Assembly (NCBI GenBank): GCA_963695375.1
Contig: OY968767.1
Location: 1,364,001 to 1,428,000 of the forward strand
Origin: JACCVL01 sp963695375
Lineage (GTDB): Bacteria > Actinomycetota > Actinomycetes > Propionibacteriales > Nocardioidaceae
DNA length: 64,000 bases
Direction of reading: 5' to 3'
A program made the translations under genes and the position numbers. Positions 35,234-43,567 of the stretch are shown piece after piece. The number at the start of each line of letters is the position of its first letter. Position 1 is the stretch's first letter. A model generated the notes under the pieces. It saw only the letters and a list, made by a program, of their open reading frames with translations, was not told where the DNA came from and ran no database searches.

Positions 35234-36835
35234 GTGACGAGCCGCGTCGAGGACCAGCTCCCGGATCACGACCTGGTGCTCGTCGTGGACTACGGCGCGC
35301 AGTACGCCCAGCTGATCGCCCGGCGGGTCCGCGAGGCGAAGGTCTACTCCGAGCTGGTGCCGCACACCATGCCGGTCGAGCAGCTGCTGGCCCGGCGGCC
35401 GCGGGCGATCATCTTGTCCGGCGGCCCGCAGTCGGTCTACGAGCCGGGCGCTCCGCAACTGGACCCGGCGCTACTCCACGCCGGCACCCCGGTCCTCGGC
35501 ATCTGCTACGGGTTCATGGCGATGGCTGCCGCCCTCGGCGGCGAGGTCGCGCACACCGGCAAGCGGGAGTACGGACGGACCGAGGTGACGGTCACCGAGC
35601 CCGGCACCCTGCTCGACGGGCTCCCGGCCCGGATGCGGTCGTGGATGTCGCACGGGGACGAGGTCGTGGGCGCTCCGGCCGGGTTCACCGTCAACGCCAC
35701 CTCGGCTCGGGCCACCGTCGCCGCGTTCGAGGACGTGGACCGCGGGCTGGCCGGCGTCCAGTGGCACCCCGAGGTGCTGCACACCGAGCACGGGCAGGAC
35801 GTGCTGGAGCGGTTCCTGGTCCAGATCGCCGGCTGCCGGCAGACCTGGACGATGGTGAACATCGTCGAGGAGCAGCTGGAGCGGATCCGCGCCCAGGTGG
35901 GCGGCAAGCGGGCCATCTGCGGGCTGTCCGGCGGGGTGGACTCGGCGGTCGCCGCGGCGCTGGTCCAGCGCGCCATCAACGACCAGCTGACCTGCGTGTT
36001 CGTCGATCACGGCCTGCTGCGCAAGGGCGAGGCCGAGCAGGTCGAGCGGGACTACGTGGCCGCCACCGGTGTCTCGCTCAAGGTCGTCGACGCGCAGGAC
36101 CGGTTCCTGTCCGCGCTCGCCGGGGTGACCGACCCCGAGGACAAGCGCAAGGTGATCGGCCGGGAGTTCATCCGGGTGTTCGAGTCCGCCGAGCGCGAGG
36201 TCGTGGCCGACGCCGGGGCGCACGGCGAGGCGGTCGAGTTCCTCGTGCAGGGCACGCTCTATCCCGATGTCGTCGAGTCCGGCGGCGCGGCGGCCGACGG
36301 CGGCGGCACGGCGACGATCAAGAGCCACCACAACGTGGGCGGGCTGCCCGACGACCTGCAGTTCTCCCTCGTCGAGCCGCTCCGCACACTGTTCAAGGAC
36401 GAGGTCCGCCGGGTCGGCGAGCAGCTGGGGCTGCCGGCCGACATCGTCTGGCGCCAGCCGTTCCCCGGCCCGGGCCTCGGCATCCGGGTGATCGGGGAGG
36501 TCACCCGGGAGCGGCTCGACATCCTCCGGGACGCCGACGCGATCGCGCGCGAGGAGCTGACCGCCGCCGGGCTCGACCGGGAGGTCTGGCAGTGCCCGGT
36601 GGTGCTGCTGGCCGACGTGCACTCCGTCGGCGTCCAGGGCGACGGCCGCACGTACGGGCATCCGGTCGTGCTGCGCCCGGTCACCAGCGAGGACGCGATG
36701 ACCGCGGACTGGGCCCGGCTGCCGTACGACGTGCTGGAGCGGATCTCGACCCGCATCACCAACGAGGTGGCCGCGGTGAACCGGGTGGCGCTGGACGTCA
36801 CCAGCAAGCCCCCCGGCACCATCGAGTGGGAGTAA
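35234..36835 (+). CDS. guaA: GMP synthase (glutamine-hydrolysing)
   Basis: Aminates XMP to GMP. The 533-residue product joins a class I glutamine amidotransferase (LVVDYGAQYAQLIARRVRE, nucleophile Cys91 in LGICYGF, His/Glu in GVQWHPEVLHTEHG) and an ATP pyrophosphatase with PP-loop LSGGVDSAVAAAL, HHNVGGLPDDL and the C-terminal dimer part ending SKPPGTIEWE. The open frame extends upstream through the hairpins, but the leaderless box and family N-terminus favour GTG 35234. It completes the IMP-XMP-GMP route with guaB. Confidence 0.97.
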   Translation: MTSRVEDQLPDHDLVLVVDYGAQYAQLIARRVREAKVYSELVPHTMPVEQLLARRPRAIILSGGPQSVYEPGAPQLDPALLHAGTPVLGICYGFMAMAAALGGEVAHTGKREYGRTEVTVTEPGTLLDGLPARMRSWMSHGDEVVGAPAGFTVNATSARATVAAFEDVDRGLAGVQWHPEVLHTEHGQDVLERFLVQIAGCRQTWTMVNIVEEQLERIRAQVGGKRAICGLSGGVDSAVAAALVQRAINDQLTCVFVDHGLLRKGEAEQVERDYVAATGVSLKVVDAQDRFLSALAGVTDPEDKRKVIGREFIRVFESAEREVVADAGAHGEAVEFLVQGTLYPDVVESGGAAADGGGTATIKSHHNVGGLPDDLQFSLVEPLRTLFKDEVRRVGEQLGLPADIVWRQPFPGPGLGIRVIGEVTRERLDILRDADAIAREELTAAGLDREVWQCPVVLLADVHSVGVQGDGRTYGHPVVLRPVTSEDAMTADWARLPYDVLERISTRITNEVAAVNRVALDVTSKPPGTIEWE

Positions 36836-36914
36836 CCACCCCAACCCCTCGCGCCCCCACGCCCCCACGCCCCCCACCCCGGCGTCCCCCACGCCCCCAG
36901 CGTCCCCCACCCCC
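36836..36914. other. C-rich low-complexity stretch after guaA
   Basis: About 80 bases made of short C-rich units (CGCCCCCACGCCCCCACG and similar). It adjoins the 21-bp repeat pair at 36915 and has no coding potential. Confidence 0.6.
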
Positions 36915-36976
36915 CACGATCCGCGACTTTTGCAGGCCACTGCCGTGCCTCGGACCTGCAGAACCCGCGGATCGTG
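36915..36976. repeat. Inverted pair of the 21-bp intergenic repeat, 20-base loop
   Basis: Left copy 36915-36935 and right copy 36956-36976 (inverted). The right copy differs from the family consensus at two positions. It lies between convergent guaA and the DsrE gene and could terminate both. A G-rich run follows the right copy and a C-rich run precedes the left one. Confidence 0.8.
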
Positions 36977-36998
36977 GGGAGGGTGGCGGCGGGGAGGG

Positions 36999-37361
36999 TC
37001 AGTAGGTCAGGACCCGGTCCGCCTCGAAGGTCAGCTGCACCAGCCGCTCCGGCATCGCGAACTCGGCCGGCTTGCCTTCCAGGTCGGCGTCGGTGACGCC
37101 TCGGGCCTTGCTGGACATGCCGGACACGAAGATCCGCGCGCCGGATCCCGCCACCGCGTCGAACGACTCCCGCAGCGAGCCGGTGCCGAGCCCGCCCAGC
37201 GCGTCGAGCACTGGTCCGCGGATCAGCTGCACGGCGTCGCCGGCGAGAAAGACGTCGACGTCATGCCCCTCGGCCACCGCGGCCTTGGCGACCAGCAGCC
37301 CGAGCGCCGCCCTGGTGGGCGCCTCCGGGCCGTGTGTGACGTGGACCAACAACCTGCCCAT
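36999..37361 (-). CDS. DsrE/DsrF-like family protein
   Basis: 120 residues, start MGRLLVHVTHGPEAPTRAALGLLVAKAAVAEGHDVDVFLAGDAV, the DsrE fold used in sulfur relay and related small-ligand roles. No cysteine is present anywhere in the sequence, so persulfide carrier chemistry is unlikely. ATG 37361 follows GAGGAGGT-type bases (CCGAGGAGGTCTCC). Copies of the 21-bp repeat in the same orientation lie on both sides (36956-36976 and 37466-37486). No operon partner. Confidence 0.8.
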   Translation of the reverse strand: MGRLLVHVTHGPEAPTRAALGLLVAKAAVAEGHDVDVFLAGDAVQLIRGPVLDALGGLGTGSLRESFDAVAGSGARIFVSGMSSKARGVTDADLEGKPAEFAMPERLVQLTFEADRVLTY

Positions 37362-37465
37362 GGAGACCTCCTCGGTCGGGGACGGCGGGGTGCGCTCAGC
37401 CTGCCGGTGCGCCCGCTGTCGCGCAGCCGATCCGCCGACTCCACCCGGTCCGGGTGGGCGCGGAT

Positions 37466-37486
37466 CTGCAGAAGTCGCGGATCGTG
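37466..37486 (+). repeat. Single copy of the 21-bp intergenic repeat
   Basis: Differs at one base from the reverse complement of the left arm at 1417-1437. A G-rich tract (GGGGAAGGGGGGCGG) follows it at once. Confidence 0.8.
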
Positions 37487-37551
37487 GGGAAGGGGGGCGG
37501 AGGGGGGCGGGGAGGGGCGTGCTATCAATGCGGGTGCACATTCGGGGCCTG

Positions 37552-37587
37552 CTGCACGGCCTGCACGGCTTGCACGGCCTGCCCGGC
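37552..37587 (+). repeat. Four tandem 9-bp units
   Basis: CTGCACGGC twice, then TTGCACGGC and CTGCCCGGC, just before the HEAT-like gene. Confidence 0.75.
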
Positions 37588-37613
37588 CGGTGCCGGCAGC
37601 CTGCCGGAGAGCC

Positions 37614-38096
37614 GTGACAGCGGGACCGGGCGACCCGTCGGGCACCACGCCGCGGCAGCGGATTCGATCCGAAGCCGCGCGGACCGGGCGGCCCGCCTTC
37701 GTCGCAGCCTGCGTGCGGCTGCTCCGTGAGGGCGACCCCGTCGAAGACGTGCCGCTGCTCCGGGTGCTCGGTGGACCGCACGCCGACGCCCTGCTGCGCC
37801 GCGGGCTGCCGCCGGACCAGCTGTACTGGACGCGGGTGTGGGCACTGCGCGGCCTGCTCTGGGTGTGGGAGGACGCCGCCGTGGACGCCGTGGACGCCGT
37901 GGACGCCGAGGACGCCGTCGCGACCACGTTCGAGGACTCCGCCTGGCGGGTGCGCGAGATGGCCGCCAAGGTCGTCGCCCGGCACCTCGTCGGCGCACTG
38001 CTCGGCGCGGTCGCGCCACTCCGCGCCGACCCGGTGCCACGGGTACGGCGGGCCGCCGACCGGGCGGTCGCCCGCCTCACCGCGGCTCGCGCCTGA
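37614..38096 (+). CDS. Small HEAT-like repeat protein
   Basis: 160 residues, not firmly recognised. The C-terminal half has two HEAT-like helices (DSAWRVREMAAKVVARHLVG and DPVPRVRRAADRAVARL). Between the halves lies AVDAVDAVDAEDA, encoded by four tandem 9-bp units (37881-37916). No membrane segment. GTG 37614 has GGAGAG in front. It converges with the histidine kinase gene, 13 bases away. Partner and function unknown; a protein-binding scaffold is the generic guess. Confidence 0.7.
   Translation: MTAGPGDPSGTTPRQRIRSEAARTGRPAFVAACVRLLREGDPVEDVPLLRVLGGPHADALLRRGLPPDQLYWTRVWALRGLLWVWEDAAVDAVDAVDAEDAVATTFEDSAWRVREMAAKVVARHLVGALLGAVAPLRADPVPRVRRAADRAVARLTAARA
37881..37916 (+). repeat. Four tandem 9-bp coding units (VDA repeats)
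   Basis: GTGGACGCC three times and GAGGACGCC once, in frame, within the HEAT-like gene. Length variation would not shift the frame. Confidence 0.75.
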
Positions 38097-38109
38097 CGCC
38101 CGCGCTCGA

Positions 38110-39282
38110 TCAGCGGCGGGCGAACGACGCCGGGATCCACACGCTGGCCGTGGTGCCGGCGCCCGGCGCCGACCGCAGCGTGAGCGCACCGGCGTTGCGC
38201 AGGGCCAACGCGTGCGCGGACCACAGCCCCACGCCCGTGCCCTCGGGCTTGGTGGTGAACAGCGGCTGCACCGCGTGGACGAGCACGTCCGGGGGCATGC
38301 CCACGCCGTGGTCGGTGACGTCGATCCGCAGGTACGTCCCGGCATCGAGGTCGAGCCCGTACGGCGGGGTGTCGGTGTCGATCCGCTCCTCCAGCACCAC
38401 CTGGGTGGCGGACAGCAGCACCGGCTGCGCAGGCTCCTCAGTGGTCTCGGTCGCCTCGGCGGCGTTGGTCACCAGGTTGACCAGGATGCGTTCGAGGTCG
38501 CCGGGGTCGGCCAGCACCGGGCTGAGGCCATCCGGGACCTGGACCACCAGCCGGTCGGCCGGGACGATCTGCTGCAGCAGCGGCCGCAGCCGGTCCAGCA
38601 GCGTCCCGACCGCGCAGGGTTCGGCATCCTGCTGCTGCGGCTGGCTGGCGGCCATCATCCGCGCGATCTGGTCGGTGGCCCGCACGACGGCGTCCCGCGC
38701 CTCGCCGAGCACCTCGCCCAGCGTCACGGTCTTGCTCTCCGGCAGCCGCTCGACATCCTCGATCGCCAGCTCGACCAGGGCACGCACGGCGCCGAGGGTG
38801 TTCTTGAGGTCGTGCGCCATGCCGGTGGCGAACCGGCCCAGACTGTCGATGGCCTCCAGCTGGGTGACCCGGCGCTCCGCCACCCGCCGAGCCCGGTCCG
38901 CGCGGTGCTCCTCGGTGATGTCGATCGAGATCCCGCACAGTGCGTACGGCCGGCCGTCGGCATCGCGCAGCGGGAACTTCAGCGACCGGTACACGTACCG
39001 GATCGGGTCGCCGATCACCTCGATCGTCTCCAGCCGGCCCTCGAGGGCTCGCTGGTCGTTGCTGCGCCAGTCCTCGGTGAACCGCCCGTGGAAGACCTCC
39101 TCGTCGGTGTGGCCGAGGTACCGCTCGGCGGGGATGCCGGTCTGCGCCACCAGCGGCTGGTTGACGAACAGGTAACGCCCGTCGAGATCCTTGACGTAGA
39201 TGTTCGCCGGGGCGCCGTCCACGATCGCACGGTGCTGGCGCAGCTCGAGCGCCAGCGCCTCGTCCACCCGGGTCTCGGTCAC
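38110..39282 (-). CDS. PAS-domain sensor histidine kinase, cytoplasmic
   Basis: 390 residues without transmembrane segments. A PAS domain at about 15-125 (HRAIVDGAPANIYVKDLDGRYLFVNQ, ending CGISIDITEEHRADR), the dimerisation helix with phospho-acceptor His157 in MAHDLKNTLG, and a HATPase domain with N-box VNLVTNAAEA, G1 DHGVGMPPD and G2 GTGVGLWSAH. GTG 39282 overlaps the response-regulator stop in GTGA. It is the sensor for the OmpR-type regulator next door; the input to the PAS domain is unknown. Confidence 0.93.
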   Translation of the reverse strand: MTETRVDEALALELRQHRAIVDGAPANIYVKDLDGRYLFVNQPLVAQTGIPAERYLGHTDEEVFHGRFTEDWRSNDQRALEGRLETIEVIGDPIRYVYRSLKFPLRDADGRPYALCGISIDITEEHRADRARRVAERRVTQLEAIDSLGRFATGMAHDLKNTLGAVRALVELAIEDVERLPESKTVTLGEVLGEARDAVVRATDQIARMMAASQPQQQDAEPCAVGTLLDRLRPLLQQIVPADRLVVQVPDGLSPVLADPGDLERILVNLVTNAAEATETTEEPAQPVLLSATQVVLEERIDTDTPPYGLDLDAGTYLRIDVTDHGVGMPPDVLVHAVQPLFTTKPEGTGVGLWSAHALALRNAGALTLRSAPGAGTTASVWIPASFARR

Positions 39283-39977
39283 GAGGCGCCCTCTGCCGTC
39301 GGGACGAGCCAGCGGTAGCCGGACCCGGTCTCCGTGCGGACCAGGTGCGGCGCCTCCGCGTCGTCGCCGAGCTTGGCCCGCAGCGAACGCAGGTGCGTCC
39401 GCAGTGTCTGGCGGGTCTCGTCGCCGTGCTGGTGGCCCCACACCTCCTGGATCAGCCAGGCATGGGTGAGCAGCTTGCCGGGGTTCGCGGCCAGCACCTC
39501 GAGCAGTCGCCACTCCTTGGGGGTGAGCCGGACCTCCTCCCCCGACCTGGTCACCGTCCGGCTGACCGGGTCGATGTGCAGCTCGCCGATGGCCATGACG
39601 GGCACCCGCGGTGCCGGAACGGTGCGGCGGAGCAGCGCGCGGACCCGGGCGCGCAGCTCGGCCAGCCCGAACGGCTTCTCGAGGTAGTCGTCCGCACCGG
39701 CGTCGAGGGCCGAGACCTTGCGGCTCTCGGCGCCCGCGGCGGACAGGATCAGGACGGGGACCTCGCTCCACGAGCGGAGCCTGCGGACCACGTCGACGCC
39801 GTCCAGATCGGGCAGCCCGAGGTCCAGCACCACCAGGTCCGGGAGCCAGGAGGCGGCCTGGGCCAGTCCGTCCGCTCCGGTCCGAGCGTCGGTGACCTGG
39901 TGGCCCTCGCCGGACAGACCACGCACCACCGCGGTGACGATCTGTGGTTCGTCGTCCACGACCAGCAAGCGCGGCAT
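39279..39977 (-). CDS. OmpR/KdpE-type response regulator
   Basis: 232 residues. The receiver (1-120) has the acidic pair DDE at 8-10, phospho-acceptor Asp52 and Lys101 in EKPFG. The winged-helix domain (130-228) has VRLTPKEWRLLEVLAANPGK, LLTHAWLIQEVWG and VRTETGSGYRWL. The KdpE branch is most similar in wording, but no kdp genes are here. A TAGGTT box seven bases upstream of the ATG predicts a leaderless mRNA. Direct repeats 55 bases further up may be its own operator. Confidence 0.94.
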   Translation of the reverse strand: MPRLLVVDDEPQIVTAVVRGLSGEGHQVTDARTGADGLAQAASWLPDLVVLDLGLPDLDGVDVVRRLRSWSEVPVLILSAAGAESRKVSALDAGADDYLEKPFGLAELRARVRALLRRTVPAPRVPVMAIGELHIDPVSRTVTRSGEEVRLTPKEWRLLEVLAANPGKLLTHAWLIQEVWGHQHGDETRQTLRTHLRSLRAKLGDDAEAPHLVRTETGSGYRWLVPTAEGAS

Positions 39978-39984
39978 GTGTCTC

Positions 39985-39990
39985 AACCTA
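39985..39990 (-). promoter_or_regulatory. -10 box of the response regulator gene, leaderless
   Basis: Minus-strand TAGGTT, seven bases before the ATG at 39977. Confidence 0.55.
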
Positions 39991-40031
39991 CGTGCCTGCC
40001 GTCCGCGGCGGAGAGGCTCTGTCCGGTTTGC

Positions 40032-40048
40032 CTTCACGCCGTCTTCAC
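40032..40048. promoter_or_regulatory. Direct-repeat operator candidate, 11-bp period
   Basis: CTTCAC at 40032-40037 and 40043-40048 (GTGAAG on the minus strand), exactly one helical turn apart. This is the layout bound by OmpR-family dimers. It lies between the regulator gene and ggt and could control either. Confidence 0.6.
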
Positions 40049-40215
40049 GTCGCGATGCCTGTGCATGACGCCCTGCGCACGCCGGCTGGGTGACGATGGG
40101 AACGTCGTCGACCGAGTTGTCGGCGGCGGCCGTGCGTGGCCGGCTGGACTCCCCCGACCGGTCGGCCACGCTCACGGCGTTTCCCCGTCGGTCGGCCATC
40201 GCGGCCGAGGCTCAC

Positions 40216-40221
40216 TACGGT
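40216..40221 (+). promoter_or_regulatory. -10 box of ggt, leaderless
   Basis: TACGGT ends six bases before the ATG at 40228. This supports the shorter start. Confidence 0.55.
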
Positions 40222-40227
40222 GGCGCC

Positions 40228-41781
40228 ATGACGTCGCGGCTGGCCGGGGTGGCGGTGGCCGCGCCCAACGACACCGCCGCGACGGCAGGGATCCGACTGG
40301 CGGTCGAGGGTGGCAACGCCGTGGACGCCGCGCTGGCCGCGGCGCTGGTGACGATGGCCACCGAGCCCGGCCTGGTCTCGCTGGCCTCGGGCGGGTTCGT
40401 CACCGTCCAACCCGCCGACGGCAGCGCCCCGGTCACCGTGGACGGTTCGGTGGAGATGCCAGGTCGCGGGTTGCCCGCCGACCGCTTCGGTCGTGGCTGT
40501 CACGAGATCGTCACGGCGTACGGCGGCCGGACGGTGATGACCGTCGGTTACGGCTCGGTCGCCACGCCGGGCACGCTGCGCGCGCTGGAGCTGGCGCACC
40601 GGCGGTTCGGGCAGGCGCCGTGGGCCGCGGTGCTCGCGCCGGCCGTCGAGGCGGCGCGAGCCGGCTACCCGCTCAGCCAGGCGACGTCGTACTACCTCGA
40701 CTTCGTGCACCTGGACGTGTTCGGCTGGCAGCCGGAGAGCTACGCCGTGCTGCACGACGACGCGGGCGTGGTCTACCCGCGCGGGACCCGGATCCGGGTG
40801 CCCCACCTGGCCGACTCGCTCGAGCTGATCGCGACCGCCGGCGCCGACGCGTTCTACACCGGTGACCTGGCGGCTGCGATCACGACCGACCTCGAGGCGC
40901 ACGACGGGATCCTGACCCCGGCCGACCTGGCCGGCTACCGGGCGGTGCAGCGACCGGCGCTGGTGGTCGAGCAGGGCGGCTGGCGGCTGGCCACCAACCC
41001 GGCGCCGGCCGTCGGCGGGGTGGCGACGGCGGCCCTGCTCGGGCTGCTCGACGGCCGTCCGGCCGGAGGTGGCTGGGACCCCGACGAGCTGCGGCACCTG
41101 GTCCGCAGCCAGCGCGACGTGCTGGGGCTGGGGCTCGGCGCGCACCAGGACGAGCGGGACCGCGCGGCGCAGGCCGGGCGGCTGCTCGCGCGCACGCTCG
41201 GGTCCGCCAGCACCGCGAACGTGTCAGCGGTGGACGACGACGGCGGGGCGTGTGCCGTCACCGTGTCCTCCGGCTACTCCTCGGGCGTGCTCGTCCCCGG
41301 CACCGGCATCTGGATGAACAACTGCCTGGGTGAGCAGGAGCTCGTGCTGGCCGGGGTGCACGGGCTCGAGCCGGGCACCCGGCTGAACTCCAACATGGCC
41401 CCGACGGTGGGTCGTCGCGCCAGCGACCACGCGGTGCTGGCAATCGGCTCGCCGGGCTCCGACCGGATCATCACCGCCCTCGCCCAGGTCCTCGCGCTGT
41501 ACGTGAACGGTGGGCTCGACCTGGCCGACGCGATCGCCCACCCGCGGCTGCACGTTCGGGTGCGCCCCGGGCAGGACCCGCCGGTGCGCATCGACCACGA
41601 GGAGGACCTGGCGCTGCCTCCGGACCTCGGCCTGCCGATCGAGACCATGCACGCCTCGTCGATGTACTTCGGCGGCGTGGGCGCGGCGCTGTGGTCACCG
41701 GCCGACGGGCTCACCGCCGCCGGCGATCCGCGACGGACCGGCGCCGTCGCGGTGTCGCCCCCGCCCCTCAGCGGGCAGTGA
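40228..41781 (+). CDS. Gamma-glutamyltransferase family protein, no signal peptide
   Basis: 517-residue Ntn-hydrolase that self-cleaves before a threonine and hydrolyses or transfers gamma-glutamyl groups. The N-terminal part has GGNAVDAALAAALV and LASGGFVTV; the nucleophile is Thr329 in TANVSAVD, followed by VLVPGTGIWMNN and PGTRLNSNMAPTV, and GSPGSDRIITALAQV. The N-terminus (MTSRLAGVAVAAPND) shows no signal peptide, so the enzyme is probably cytoplasmic, unlike E. coli GGT. The frame is open upstream to 40090. Its last 14 bases overlap the convergent ABC gene. Confidence 0.88.
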   Translation: MTSRLAGVAVAAPNDTAATAGIRLAVEGGNAVDAALAAALVTMATEPGLVSLASGGFVTVQPADGSAPVTVDGSVEMPGRGLPADRFGRGCHEIVTAYGGRTVMTVGYGSVATPGTLRALELAHRRFGQAPWAAVLAPAVEAARAGYPLSQATSYYLDFVHLDVFGWQPESYAVLHDDAGVVYPRGTRIRVPHLADSLELIATAGADAFYTGDLAAAITTDLEAHDGILTPADLAGYRAVQRPALVVEQGGWRLATNPAPAVGGVATAALLGLLDGRPAGGGWDPDELRHLVRSQRDVLGLGLGAHQDERDRAAQAGRLLARTLGSASTANVSAVDDDGGACAVTVSSGYSSGVLVPGTGIWMNNCLGEQELVLAGVHGLEPGTRLNSNMAPTVGRRASDHAVLAIGSPGSDRIITALAQVLALYVNGGLDLADAIAHPRLHVRVRPGQDPPVRIDHEEDLALPPDLGLPIETMHASSMYFGGVGAALWSPADGLTAAGDPRRTGAVAVSPPPLSGQ

Positions 41782-43567
41782 GCGGCTCGGCCGGGGCGGC
41801 GGTCCCGTGCCAGGAGGCCCACAGCGCCGCGTACGAGCCGCCGGCGGCGACCAGCTCGTCGTGCGTGCCGAGCTCGCTCACCACTCCCTCCTCCATCACC
41901 GCGACCCGGTCCGCGTCGTGCGCGGAGAACAGCCGGTGCGCGATCGCCACCACGGTCCGGCCGTGCAGCACGGTGGCGAGCGAGCGCTCCAGGTGTCGGG
42001 CCGCCCGCGGGTCGATCAGCGAGGTCGCCTCGTCGAGGACCAGCGTGTGCGGGTCCACCAGCACCAGCCGGGCCAGCGCCAGTTGCTGGGCCTGCGGCGC
42101 GGTCAGCGGGTGCCCCCCGCTGCCGAGCCGGGTGTCCAGCCCGTTCGGGAGCTCCTCGGCCCACCCGAGCGCGTCCACCGCGTCCAGCGCCTCCCACAGC
42201 TGCGCGTCCCGTCCGGCGCCGTCCACCGACCCGACCGCGGCCGGGTCCAGGTCGAGCGCCATCACCAGGTTGTCCCGCAGCGTTCCGACGAACACGTGGT
42301 GCTCCTGGGTCACCAGCGCCACGTGCCCGCGCAGGTCGTCCAGCGGCAGCTCGGTGAGACCGACGCCGCCGACGGTGACCGATCCGGTACGCGGCGGATG
42401 GATGCCCGCCAGCAGCCGGCCGAGGGTGGACTTGCCGGCACCCGACGGGCCGACCACCGCCAGCCGCTCGCCCATCCGCAACCTCAGGTCCACGCCGTGC
42501 AGGACGTCCCGGTCGACGTAGGCGAAGCGGACGTCGTCGGCGGCGACCTGCTCGTCGGCCGGCTGCCGGCCGGTCGGTGAGCGGTCGTCCGGAACGTTCG
42601 CCACACCCAGCAGCCGGGCCAGCGAGGCGCCGGCCACCTGCAGCTCGTCCAGCCACGAGATCAGCCGGTCGACCGGGTCGATCAGCTGCTGCACGTACAG
42701 CGTGGCCGCGGTCACCTGGCCGAGGGAGACCTGCCCCCGGCTGTGCAGCCAGCCACCCACCAGCAAGGTGGCGACGGTCGGCACCAGGTAGCCGACCTCC
42801 ACCGTCGGGAACCACACCGACCGGAGGAACAGCGTGCGTCGCTCCGCGGCGTACGACGAGGCGACGGCCGCGTCCATGCCGTCGACCCGGCGCTGCTGCA
42901 GCCGCAGCGCCTCCACGGTCCGGGCGCCGTCGACAGTCTCGGCCAGCTCGGCGTTGATCACGCCGTAGGTCGCGTTCTCGGCCAGGTAGGCCGGCTTGGC
43001 CCGGCGCAGGTACCACCGGGTGCCGGCCCAGAGCACCGGCACGCCGATCACCAGCGGGACGGCCACCCACACGCCGACGAGCAGACAGGCGACCACGGTG
43101 AACACGGTGGTGATGACGGCGATCAGGGTCTCCGGAACCGCGTAGCGCAACGACCAGCCGAGCTGGTCGACGTCTCGCGACGACCGGGTGAGCAGGTCAC
43201 CCGTGCCGGCCCGCTCGACAGTGCCGACGGGCAGCCGCAGTGCGCTGTGCACGAAGTCCTCGCGCAGCTCGGCGAGGGCCTTCTCACCCAGCCGTGAGGA
43301 CGCGAACCGCGCAGCCCGGGTGAGGACGGTCTGCGCCAGCAGGAAGCCCGCCAGCCAGAGCACGACCGTGTCGACGTGGCCGACGGTGGTGCCGTCCTCG
43401 ACGCTCTGGACGAGGTCGCCGATCAGCCACGGCGCTGCCAGCCCGGCGATGGCGGCCAGCCCGTGCAGCATGATCACGCTCCGCAGGTCGCGCGGGTGCC
43501 GCACGGCGAGGTCGCGGGCGTAGCGCCGCACCTGCGCGGTGTCGGCGACCGGCAGCAGCGTGCTCAC
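41768..43567 (-). CDS. ABC exporter half, subunit with the canonical ATP site
   Basis: 599 residues: six transmembrane helices (about 28-320) and an ATPase domain. Walker A GPSGAGKST (373-381), Walker B LVLDEAT (Glu513) and the switch His544 in AIAHRL are intact. The signature is degraded: LTAPQ at 488-492 where LSGGQ is expected. GTG 43567 overlaps the partner's stop by four bases. With the partner it forms a heterodimeric exporter. The substrate is unknown; lipids, peptides or drugs are usual in the family. Confidence 0.92.
   Translation of the reverse strand: MSTLLPVADTAQVRRYARDLAVRHPRDLRSVIMLHGLAAIAGLAAPWLIGDLVQSVEDGTTVGHVDTVVLWLAGFLLAQTVLTRAARFASSRLGEKALAELREDFVHSALRLPVGTVERAGTGDLLTRSSRDVDQLGWSLRYAVPETLIAVITTVFTVVACLLVGVWVAVPLVIGVPVLWAGTRWYLRRAKPAYLAENATYGVINAELAETVDGARTVEALRLQQRRVDGMDAAVASSYAAERRTLFLRSVWFPTVEVGYLVPTVATLLVGGWLHSRGQVSLGQVTAATLYVQQLIDPVDRLISWLDELQVAGASLARLLGVANVPDDRSPTGRQPADEQVAADDVRFAYVDRDVLHGVDLRLRMGERLAVVGPSGAGKSTLGRLLAGIHPPRTGSVTVGGVGLTELPLDDLRGHVALVTQEHHVFVGTLRDNLVMALDLDPAAVGSVDGAGRDAQLWEALDAVDALGWAEELPNGLDTRLGSGGHPLTAPQAQQLALARLVLVDPHTLVLDEATSLIDPRAARHLERSLATVLHGRTVVAIAHRLFSAHDADRVAVMEEGVVSELGTHDELVAAGGSYAALWASWHGTAAPAEPLTAR

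Larger units (their letters stand above)
37362..37613. other. Divergent space between DsrE and HEAT-like genes
   Basis: Holds an 8-bp near-perfect palindrome CCACCCGG-T-CCGGGTGG (37441-37457), one 21-bp repeat copy, a G-rich run, a TATCAA box (37523-37528) that may drive the HEAT-like gene, and four 9-bp tandem units (37552-37587). Confidence 0.6.

Noticed and set aside
36836..37613. Transposon or insertion sequence around the DsrE gene
   Set aside because: No transposase, no terminal inverted repeats with target duplication; only the 21-bp units flank the gene, which is reported as a finding instead.
37552..37916. CRISPR array
   Set aside because: The repeats are 9 bp, tandem and without spacers; no cas gene is present. 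No CRISPR-like array was seen elsewhere.
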